Shown piece by piece: positions 57,118 through 64,000 of a DNA stretch of 64,000 nucleotides. The position numbers were made by a program, and so were the translations under genes. Source of the stretch: Bradyrhizobium australiense (lineage in GTDB: Bacteria > Pseudomonadota > Alphaproteobacteria > Rhizobiales > Xanthobacteraceae); contig NZ_JAAVLX010000001.1 in the NCBI RefSeq assembly GCF_013114825.1, positions 1 to 64,000 of the forward strand, in the 5' to 3' direction. The notes beneath the pieces are model-generated. The model was not told where the DNA came from. It searched no databases and worked only from the letters and a program-made list of their open reading frames with translations. The stretch's first letter is position 1. Each line of letters opens with the position of its first letter.

Positions 57118-58194
57118 CAGCCGCTTTTGGCCCCCAAGCAGAACAGCGCTTAAGCGGTTGTCTTGTCGGCTGGTAGAGGCAAACCGGAAGCCGGTCCATG
57201 CTCGCCTCCACCGCCGCTTGTGACCCCTAAGCGACATCACCCTTCCGGCACGCCGGCCGTGCACATAGCATCCCGAATACGTTTGCCTCCAGCTCGGAAG
57301 GTTGGATGGTCGCTTAGCCGCCGCATGCGGCGGATCGTAAACGTGGGGTCGAGCGTCAAGCCGGTTGCCGCTACGTTGCACCGACCCTTCGAGCACGTAA
57401 CGAATATTCAACTCCCGCCCGACCTGCCGAACGTCTACTGACCTCCCCTTATATGAGAAGGCGGTGTTGCGGGCGATGACGAACGTGCCACCGATGCGCG
57501 AAAGGTCCGTGGTTAGACTCTCAGTCACGCCATCGACAAAGTAGTCCTGCTTGGGGTCACCACTGAGATTGGCGAAAGGCAGCACAACGATGGAAAGACG
57601 AGGCGGCGAAAGCGGGCCCTGCCTTGCGCACTCAACCTCTGTCGCCGAGCTTGGCCCATCCCGGACCAGTGCATAGGTCCGGACCGGAAGGGTGATGTTT
57701 TTGAGGTTCTGCTCGCCCAGATCAGCGAACTCAATGCCGGCTTTGCCTCGGACGTGATCATACGCGGAAGACGAGATGCAGATACCACCTGGCTCTGCGA
57801 TGCCTTCAAGCCGCGCCGCAATGTTTACACCGTCCCCAAAGATGTCATGCGGCTCGACAATTACGTCGCCTATATTGATGCCCACCCGGAAGGCAATGCG
57901 ATTGTCTTCCGCCTCATCGATCGTAAGTTCGTGAGTGCGGGTCTGGAACTGCATCACAGCTCGAACCGCCTCTACCGCGCTCGCAAACTCCGCCAAGAAC
58001 CCATCACCTGTGTTCTTCACGATCCGGCCACCGTGCTCTGCGATTGCGGGGTAGACAGCCTCCATTAGGAGCGCCCTCAGCTTGGCGTGCGTAGCCTCTT
58101 CGTCATGGTGCATGAGCCGCGAATAGCCCGCCACGTCGGCGGCCAATATCGCCGACAATCTACGCTCGATCCGGGGCGGCCGCTCTTGCACCAT
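57106..58194 (-). pseudogene. Adenylate/guanylate cyclase gene, C-terminally truncated
   Basis: 362 residues from MVQERPPRIERRLSAILA (58194). The class III cyclase domain (about 10-180) is complete: AADVAGYSRLMHHDEEAT with the first metal Asp, VKNTGDGFLAEF with the second, and GDGVNIAARLEGIAEPG. It is followed by the FlgO-like SIVVLPFANLSGDPKQDYF, TDLSRIGGTFVIARNTAFSY and NIRYVLEGSVQRSGNRL. There the family normally continues into QLIDAETGAHLWAERF and TPR repeats, but here the sequence turns into unrelated arginine-rich residues. It may still make cAMP but has lost the sensor half. Confidence 0.7.
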
Positions 58195-58715
58195 GACCTG
58201 CAGACCTTTCGACCTGCACGTTCTACGATAAATCCGGCCGCCGCGCCACGACCGCTGAAGCGGGATGACAAGTTGGCGTGGATCGTCCGAAGATGACAAT
58301 GGTGGCGGCTCCATCAATCGGAACGGCCCCAACTAGTTGTCCCGTTGAGCCCTAAAGAACCCGGGCGTTCTCATAAGACATCTTCGCCCATTGCTCAGCT
58401 ATCCCAGATGAGGTGATGGCGCCTGTTGGCCCAAAACGCACTTGCCGAGGCGAGCTGATGATGTCGGCTCTCGAGTGCAAAACTGACATCCCGTCCTGGC
58501 GCCAACAACTACCGAATTTGACCCAAACCCGACATTGCCGCCGCGGACATCAAGGTTGCGGCCGCGCCCCGTGGCCGTGGGAAACATCGACGACAGGCAA
58601 TTCGAGCCTGATCATTTTCATCCGGAAGCATATTCCAAGGCGACGACGTCCGATAAGATCATCGCCGGGTCGGGCGAACTCGGCCCTCGTAAAAAGCGGT
58701 CCCAGGAGGAGCGTC
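58195..58715. other. Intergenic stretch without a recognisable gene
   Basis: About 520 bp between the start of the cyclase gene and the serine hydrolase gene on the other strand. Short frames on both strands show no recognisable product. It presumably holds both promoters. GGAGGA at 58705-58710 is the hydrolase ribosome-binding site. Confidence 0.5.
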
Positions 58716-60047
58716 ATGTGTAGGTGGAAAATACTGGCGACGACGGCGCTGGCCGCGATGCTGGTCACTGCAACAGCGGTGCGGCCAGTCTCGGCGCGCG
58801 AACTCCAGCCCCTCGCCACGGCAACGCCTGAACAGGTCGGCATGTCGGTGGAGCGCCTTGGGCGCATCACCACAATGCTCAAAAAAGAGATTGCCGACGG
58901 CAAGCTGCCGGGTGCGGTGGTCATGGTCGCCCGCAAGGGCAAGATCGTCTATTCGGACGCGATAGGCTTCCAAGACAAGGGCGCGGAAACGCCCATGAAG
59001 CTCGATTCGATCTTCCGCATCTATTCAATGACCAAGCCGCTTGTCTCGGTAGCGGCTATGATGCTGGTCGAAGATGGCGTCATCCAGCTCACCGATCCCA
59101 TCTCCAAATTCCTGCCGGCCTTCAAAGACATGCAAGTGAGCGTGGCAAGCACAGGCGCCGATGGCAAGATCACTTACACGAATGTACCGGCGGCCAAGCC
59201 GATCACCGTGCAGGACCTTCTGCGGCATAGCGCGGGTCTCGCCTATGCCGAGATCACCAAGAACGAACCGGTAAAGGCAGCCTACGTCGAGGCCAAGTTC
59301 TCCCAGCCGGGCGTGCACGAGTAGGACTCCCGGGACATGACGCCAGCCGAGCAAGTCGCCCGCATGGCAAAGATACCCCTCATTCACCAGCCAACCACGA
59401 TGTGGGAGTACAGCATGGCCGTCGATATTCTCGGCCGCGTGATTGAGGCAGCGTCGGGCAAGCGGCTTGCCGTTTTCTTGGACGAACGACTGTTCAGGCC
59501 GCTCAAAATGGTGGACTCGGGCTTCTGGGTGCCGTCATCGAAGATCTCGCGCGTCGCGCAACCGCTGCCGGTCGACTTGGCTTCAGGCTTGAAGACGAGC
59601 GTCCTTGATGTGTCGGCAGAGCCGAAGAATGATTCCGGCGGCGCTGGCGCAGTTTCGACCGCCACGGACTATTTGCGATTCAGCCAGATGCTCCTGAATG
59701 GCGGCGAGCTGGACGGCGTACGCCTATTGAGCCGCTCGACCATCAAGCTGATGACGTCAGACCATCTCGGCATGCGCATAGCGGCGCCCTTCCAGCCGGG
59801 TGAGCTTCTGCTGGGAACTCCCGGCTACACGTTCGGCCTTGGCTTTGCAGTGCGTCAGGGCGACGGCGTAGCTGGTGTGCCCGGCTCGGCGGGCGAGTTC
59901 ATGTGGGCAGGTTACGCTGGCACCTTTTTCTGGGTCGATCCCCAGGAAGAGATCGTCGGTGTCTACATGACACAGGCCCCGAGCCCAATTCGCGCCTATT
60001 ACCGCAAGATGTTCAAGGCCCTCGTCTATCAGGCGCTCGTGGACTGA
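58716..60047 (+). pseudogene. Serine hydrolase (beta-lactamase class C-like) interrupted by an in-frame TAG
   Basis: From MCRWKILATTALAAMLV (58716, AGGAGGA upstream; signal peptide cut near VSA-REL) the frame runs 202 codons to TAG at 59322-59324. It then continues in the same frame as DSRDMTPAEQVARMAK to 60047. The first part has the catalytic Ser-X-X-Lys in YSMTKPLVSVAAMM; the second has the Tyr motif EYSMAVDILGRVIE and the end FMWAGYAGTFFWVDPQEE. Without the stop this would be one complete 443-residue esterase/penicillin-binding-like enzyme. A change such as TAC to TAG explains it. Neither half should be active alone. Confidence 0.85.
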
Positions 60048-60296
60048 GCCGGTCACCCTGATGCAAGGCAACGGTTACTCGCTGCCTCGCTACTCAACTG
60101 GCCCTTTCGCGGGCAGAAAGACCTTGCCCCAGCGTGACAAGGCAGAAGACAGTACGACGGTACGTCGTCGAAGCCGTGAATTAAGCTGGGCCGGCCTGCG
60201 GCAGACGGTTGGCGAAGACTGCGCCTACCGAAGCCGCTTCACTCGCCGGCTCGTCTTCGATGCTTGCCCATCACAGGCGTTGACGGCCTCTTCGGT

Positions 60297-61073
60297 TTAA
60301 AGCCCGCTAAACCAGTTGTAACCTTCATCCTCCCAGTACCCGCCGGTGTAGTTGTTGAGCACGGCAAGCCCGATGACGTGCTTTGGATTTTTGAAGCCGA
60401 GCTTGGTCGGAATGCGCAGGCGCATCGGAAAGCCGTATTTCGGCGGCAGGACCTCTCCATCGTACTTGAAGGTCATCTGCGTCTGCGGATGCAGCGCCGT
60501 GGCCATATCGATGGAGCTCGAATAGCCTTCGGCGCAGGTGAAATGCACGTACTTTGCCCGCGTGTCGGCTCCAATCCGGCGGAGAAATTCGTGCAGCGGC
60601 GTTCCTGTCCACTTTCCGATTGCACTCCAGCCCTCGACGCAGACGAGGCGGGTGATCTGCGTCTCCTGGGGCAGTGCGTAGAGCCGATCGAGCATCCATG
60701 GCCGTTTGTCGTCGACCAAACCGTCGATCAAGAGCTTGTAATCGTCTTCGTCGATATCGGGCGCATTCTCCTCGCGATAATACGCATTGAACGGGAAAGG
60801 ACGTGTGATCGCGGCTTCTGGATAGGACGGTGCCAGTCGGTTCGGGTTGAATAGCCACGCCTGCACGCGATCATTGAAGCGAGACACGATGCGTAGCGCA
60901 TTCTCAACTGACGGCCCATCAATGATGTCGCATCCTGTTAGAAAGGCGAGTGCGCCAGCGCCTGCGCCAGCCCGCAGGAAGGCGCGACGGGTTGGCTCGG
61001 GCAGGAGTTTGGCAACGTCCTTGGCCAGCAGTTCGGCGTCGATCCCGGGAACCGATGATCTCGAATGAGACAT
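60297..61073 (-). CDS. MsrP/YedY-like molybdopterin oxidoreductase
   Basis: 258 residues from MSHSRSSVPGID (61073, AGGAGA upstream); the frame extends 92 codons further without coding character. A twin-arginine signal (TRRAFLRAGAGAGALAFLTGC) at about 28-48 marks export after cofactor loading. The molybdenum-ligating Cys lies in RLVCVEGWSAIGKWTG near 150. Other YedY/MsrP features are YVHFTCAEGYSSSIDM, YDGEVLPPKYGFPMRL and LGFKNPKHVIGL. MsrP repairs oxidised methionine in periplasmic proteins with electrons from the haem protein MsrQ; no msrQ is next to it. Confidence 0.88.
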   Translation of the reverse strand: MSHSRSSVPGIDAELLAKDVAKLLPEPTRRAFLRAGAGAGALAFLTGCDIIDGPSVENALRIVSRFNDRVQAWLFNPNRLAPSYPEAAITRPFPFNAYYREENAPDIDEDDYKLLIDGLVDDKRPWMLDRLYALPQETQITRLVCVEGWSAIGKWTGTPLHEFLRRIGADTRAKYVHFTCAEGYSSSIDMATALHPQTQMTFKYDGEVLPPKYGFPMRLRIPTKLGFKNPKHVIGLAVLNNYTGGYWEDEGYNWFSGL

Positions 61074-61396
61074 CTCTGGTCTCCTCAGCGGCCGCATATT
61101 CCAAATCCTATCACCGCAAGCATCACTACGGCGTTGATCTGGGCACCAGCACATCAAGCGGATGAACCGGCTCTTTCGCCTTTGCCAAGCCTGGCCCGCC
61201 GAGGGTTGCTTCTCCGCGCTTCCTGGTTCCCGCATGGGGCAACTGTGGTAATCTAGGTCTTGGCAGCTATCAATGCCGCAGGGATCAGCGGAGTTCCTCG
61301 AAACCCCTAGCGCGCGAGGATGGAATTGACCCGGGTCGTCTAGGGTCATTCCGGCAGCTGTCCAAACCAGTGCTCCAAATCATCAGGGAGGAAGCG
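61074..61396. other. Intergenic stretch between divergent genes
   Basis: About 320 bp with no convincing gene. A short minus-strand frame just before the molybdoenzyme start (about 61085-61140, INAVVMLAVIGFGICGR then stop) could be the last helix of a lost membrane partner, but it is too short to assign. Confidence 0.4.
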
Positions 61397-62017
61397 ATGT
61401 CTCGCACCATAGCGTATTCGCTGCGAATGATTGGTTTTGCCGCTGTGCTGGCGGCGCCCGTAGCATGGGCTCAGGAGGCTCCGCCGGTCCGCGTGCGTGG
61501 CACCATCGAAGGTGTCATCGATAGCGCTGGCTACGTGGTTAAGACACGCGATGGAGCCGAACTGAAGGTGACGCTTACCGAAAAGCCGCAGATCGCCGGC
61601 ATCGTCAAGGCGTCGCTTTCCGATATCAAGGAGGGCTCGTTCGTGGGCGTTACCGCCATGCCCAAGGCCGACGGCAGCTTGAGCGCACTCGAAGTCCACA
61701 TTTTCCCAGAGGCCATGCGCGGATCTGGTGAAGGACACTATCCGTGGGATCTTCGGCCCCAGAGCACGATGACGAACGCGAATGTTGAACAGATCGCTGC
61801 TGCTGTTGATGGGCGCACGTTGACCTTGAAATACAAGGACGGGGAGAGGAAAGTCTTCGTCCCCGCCGATGCCCCCATCGTCGCTTACGTCCCAGGGGAC
61901 AAGAGCGATCTCAAGCCTGGCGCGAAAGTCCTCATCATCGCGACCAAGCAGCCCGATGGAACATTGCAGGGTCGCGCCTGGCGCGTCGGTCGGGATGGAC
62001 TAACGCCGCCAATGTGA
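61397..62017 (+). CDS. Exported DUF5666-like protein
   Basis: 206 residues from MSRTIAYSLRMIGF (61397), with GGGAGGAAG upstream; an in-frame ATG 27 bp earlier lacks a site. Signal peptide cut near AWA-QEAP. The body shows two beta-rich units of the DUF5666/OB-like kind: RVRGTIEGVIDSAGYVVKTRDGAELKVTL and AAAVDGRTLTLKYKDGERKVFVP, the latter followed by GDKSDLKPGAKVLIIA. Periplasmic protein of unknown function. A pair of hairpins follows about 115 bp downstream. Confidence 0.8.
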   Translation: MSRTIAYSLRMIGFAAVLAAPVAWAQEAPPVRVRGTIEGVIDSAGYVVKTRDGAELKVTLTEKPQIAGIVKASLSDIKEGSFVGVTAMPKADGSLSALEVHIFPEAMRGSGEGHYPWDLRPQSTMTNANVEQIAAAVDGRTLTLKYKDGERKVFVPADAPIVAYVPGDKSDLKPGAKVLIIATKQPDGTLQGRAWRVGRDGLTPPM

Positions 62018-62132
62018 CTGCAGCATGAGCGAGAAGCTCCGCGAGTGAGTAGCTCTTTCTTGTGAAGCCCACGACGGCAATACGTGGACACGGATCAAGC
62101 GGTAGCGCCGAATAGCGCGAGAGTTGGTACAT

Positions 62133-62189
62133 CCGGTTTTGGCACAAACCGGTGGTTAGAGGTCGGGCAGAGCATGTCCGCTCTGCCCG
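62133..62189. terminator. Two adjacent perfect hairpins
   Basis: CCGGTTT-N6-AAACCGG at 62133-62152 and CGGGCAGAGC-N6-GCTCTGCCCG at 62164-62189. The second is 6 bp from the stop of the integrase remnant and the pair is about 115-170 bp after the DUF5666-like gene. They may have terminated both convergent genes; no long T-tract is seen on either side. Confidence 0.5.
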
Positions 62190-62195
62190 GGTATT

Positions 62196-62397
62196 TCAGA
62201 CATCGACTTCTTCCGCTATTGCCAGGGCATCATCCACTTCGATGCCCAGATATCTGACCGTGCTTGCGATCTTAGTGTGGCCAAGCAAAGCTGGACAGCC
62301 CTGAGATTTCCTGTCCGTCGGTAAATCAGGGTAGCTTTTGTGCGTCGTAGGGAGTGCGTCCCACACAGTCTTGGGTCCAGGCTAACGCCGGCGATCC
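62196..62397 (-). pseudogene. C-terminal remnant of a tyrosine-recombinase integrase
   Basis: On the minus strand, SLDPRLCGTHSLRRTKATLIYRR and NLRAVQL are followed by a one-base frameshift and then LLGHTKIASTVRYLGIEVDDA with ALAIAEEVDV, ending at a stop at 62196. These are the conserved HxLRR, LGH and Tyr-containing motifs of phage-type integrases. The catalytic Tyr (VRYLGIE) is present but the N-terminal two thirds are gone. The break point touches the gentisate dioxygenase remnant. Confidence 0.85.
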
Positions 62398-62876
62398 ATG
62401 GACGGTCTGGACATTCCGTCGGTGTATTTGATGGAGCCGATGTTCTATGAAGAGCATCCGGACAAATACGAACCGATTGCTTCCGTCGCGGCCACATCAC
62501 GATTCCGGTTTTTGCGCGATTCAATATCGTCAGGACTCGACAACGCCAGCGGCGATCCGGAAGGAACATACGGTCCTCGTATCACTCTCCAGGCATCCGA
62601 TATGCCCTACCATGGGTCTCACGGTGGAAAGGCTGGGCTCCGGCCAATTGACCCGACGCCAGCGCTCGACCGCGAACCGAATTTTTGTAGTCATGCAAGG
62701 AACTGGGGAAAACCAGAGTGGGCGAGAAAGCTTTCGCCTGGAAAAGAGGCGACACGGTCGTTGTACCCACCTGGACAGCCTTCAGCCACCAGGCGGCGTC
62801 AGATTCTCAGCTTTTCTGCCTGTCGGACCAGCCGTTAATGCGAGCGTTCAAGTACTATCGCTCCGGGTTCGCCTAA
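62398..62876 (+). pseudogene. Frameshifted 3' part of a gentisate 1,2-dioxygenase-like cupin gene
   Basis: Three plus-strand frames join into one protein end. MDGLDIPSVYLMEPMFYEEH and NASGDPEGTYGPRITLQASDMP (62398 to about 62606) come first. TMGLTVERLGSGQLTRRQR and ANRIFVVMQGTGE (about 62607-62715) follow, then VGEKAFAWKRGDTVVVPTWT, FSHQAASDSQLFCLSDQ and ALMRAFKYYRSGFA-like sequence to a TAA at 62874. Two frameshifts divide them, and the 5' half of the gene is missing at the integrase junction. The intact enzyme opens the ring of gentisate using Fe(II) in a cupin fold. Confidence 0.8.
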
Positions 62877-63082
62877 ACTGCAGTTATGGTCACCGTTGAC
62901 GGGCGGTCGATTGCCCCGTTGATTTAGTCAGATCGGTTTGGCCCCGATCTGGGCTTGAGTTGGCTCGGTTTCGACCAATGCATGCGACCCCTGACTGTTA
63001 TTGATGTCCACTTTGGGCGGCGGGGTGGCCGCCCTTGCGATACCCATTCCGTGCGATACCTTCCAGAGGCAGTGCATCTTTC

Positions 63083-64000
63083 CTAAAGATGCTCCGACCA
63101 GGAGTCAGTGATCCATGGCTCAAGCTGTTCGGGCTGCAAGTCCAGTCCCGCGCCGGGACCTTCCGGTACCGTGAGCATGCCGTGCCGGGTAACTGATGGT
63201 GTGCCGGCAAGGCGCAGGAGCGGGTTGTGCATCATGTCGTACTCCACGAATGGATATGCGGCGCAGGCTCCGCCGCGGCGCGGATCAAGCACAGCCGACA
63301 TTTGAAGCGAGGCGTGGAAATTTACGGCCGTGCCAAACACATGGGGCATGATGGGCAGATCATAGGCTTGCGCGAGCGCCCAAATTTGCCGAAAGCCGCT
63401 GTAACCTCCGCATATCGAAAGATCGGGTTGAAGAATATCGAAGGTACCTGCGGCCAGAAAATCACGAAAGGCACGCACGCTTCCGAGTGCTTCTCCGCCA
63501 GCCGTGGCGACCCTGGCGGCGCGCGCAAAGGATTGATAGCCCGGGATGTCCTCCGGTTGAACGGGTTCTTCAATCCAGAGCAGGTCGGCTTCTTCCATGA
63601 ACCTTGCCGCGCGGATGGCGGCTGCTGCGGTATAGCCCTGGTTGATGTCGACCATGATGCCGATGTCAGGGCCTACCTGCTTGCGAAGCGCGTTTGCCAT
63701 GATGCCATCGGCTCTCGGCTCAACGCCGCCCCGGGGCTTGACGGCTTTGAAGTTCAGGGAAAGATACTGATCGACCTCGCGTTGATATTCCCGATAGGGA
63801 TCGGGCTGCATTCGCACGAATGGCCCGCTTGCGTAAGCAAACACCTCGTTGCGTACCGCCCCGCCCATCAGCGCCGCTACGCTGATTCCATGCATTTGCG
63901 CAGCAAGATCGTGCAAGGCGATGTCGATGGCCGATATCGCCATCATCGACGCGCCGCGCCGATCATACCCGATGGAGGCGCACATCGATTGAAAGTGGCG
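63083..64000 (-). CDS. Mandelate racemase/muconate lactonizing enzyme-family protein (5' end beyond window)
   Basis: At least 300 residues; the frame is open at the right edge, so the N-terminal capping domain is incomplete. The enolase-superfamily barrel shows the acid/base Lys region LNFKAVKPRGG, metal ligands Asp in GIMVDINQGYT, Glu in LLWIEEPVQPED and Glu in TAGGEALGS, then the QPDLSICGGYSGFRQI strand and the His of MPHVFGTAVNF. These are the MR-subgroup positions, so it probably acts on a carboxylate sugar acid or similar compound as dehydratase or epimerase. The 206 bp between it and the gentisate remnant show no gene. Confidence 0.9.
   Translation of the reverse strand, partial: RHFQSMCASIGYDRRGASMMAISAIDIALHDLAAQMHGISVAALMGGAVRNEVFAYASGPFVRMQPDPYREYQREVDQYLSLNFKAVKPRGGVEPRADGIMANALRKQVGPDIGIMVDINQGYTAAAAIRAARFMEEADLLWIEEPVQPEDIPGYQSFARAARVATAGGEALGSVRAFRDFLAAGTFDILQPDLSICGGYSGFRQIWALAQAYDLPIMPHVFGTAVNFHASLQMSAVLDPRRGGACAAYPFVEYDMMHNPLLRLAGTPSVTRHGMLTVPEGPGAGLDLQPEQLEPWITDSWSEHL

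Noticed and set aside
59322..59324. TAG as a recoded amino acid
   Set aside because: No nearby recoding element was seen and the neighbourhood is full of broken genes; a simple nonsense change is more likely.
61085..61140. Remnant of a cytochrome b partner gene (MsrQ-like) before the molybdoenzyme gene
   Set aside because: Only about 17 hydrophobic residues are readable, too few to distinguish from chance.

Overview
The window looks like a chromosomal segment of a Bradyrhizobium-type alphaproteobacterium. Three things point there: high GC with GC-rich third codon positions, a red-type Calvin-cycle cluster in the order cbbR / cbbF-P-T-A-L-S-X, and many ABC, TRAP, AraC, LysR and TetR genes whose best recalled relatives are rhizobial. 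This taxonomic call is inference from gene content and recognisable protein families; no search was run.

Layout. (1) 1-9.8 kb, minus strand: a branched-chain-amino-acid-type ABC uptake operon (binding protein, AraC regulator, LivH, LivM, LivG). It is followed by an unusual fusion of a LivF-type ATPase with a UPF0261/Tm-1-like domain, a TIM-barrel protein, and a flotillin cut by the left edge. (2) 10-14.8 kb: a MATE exporter and an epoxide-hydrolase-like enzyme facing a TetR regulator across two matched operators, then a short-chain dehydrogenase and a frameshifted hypothetical gene. (3) 14.9-19 kb: an RTX-type protein and a dctQMP TRAP transporter. (4) 19.3-28.5 kb: cbbR divergent from cbbFPTALSX. 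(5) 28.6-37.5 kb: a segment bracketed by two same-orientation remnants of the 3' half of a CAT-anticodon tRNA. It carries a DUF4403 protein, a lipase-like hydrolase and a cell-wall amino-sugar salvage set (kinase, MurQ, SIS protein, NagA) with an aspartokinase attached to nagA. (6) 37.8-44.1 kb: a DUF1579 protein and a type I secretion pair next to a beta-propeller protein with N-terminal repeats.

(7) 44.2-50.8 kb: a partly decayed region with a dead SDR gene, a PepSY protein, a ChrB-like protein with a propeller partner, a glutathione transferase, a DUF1127 protein, a LysR regulator and a broken chromate transporter gene. (8) 50.8-55.1 kb: a five-gene operon of two related exported LamG-like proteins around a di-haem cytochrome c and an ABC exporter. 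Three short stretches of related sequence, each ending in a hairpin that covers a Shine-Dalgarno sequence next to a start codon, lie before the propeller/ChrB operon, on the minus strand beyond the chrA remnant, and before this five-gene operon. They are the most interesting candidate in the window. (9) 55.5-64 kb: small hypothetical genes, a P-loop kinase-like protein, a truncated adenylate cyclase, a serine hydrolase broken by an in-frame TAG, an MsrP-like molybdoenzyme, a DUF5666-like protein, an integrase remnant joined to a frameshifted gentisate dioxygenase remnant, and an enolase-superfamily enzyme cut by the right edge.

The left half is largely intact metabolic operons. The right half (44-63 kb) is rich in broken genes, as expected for a region of repeated insertion and loss.
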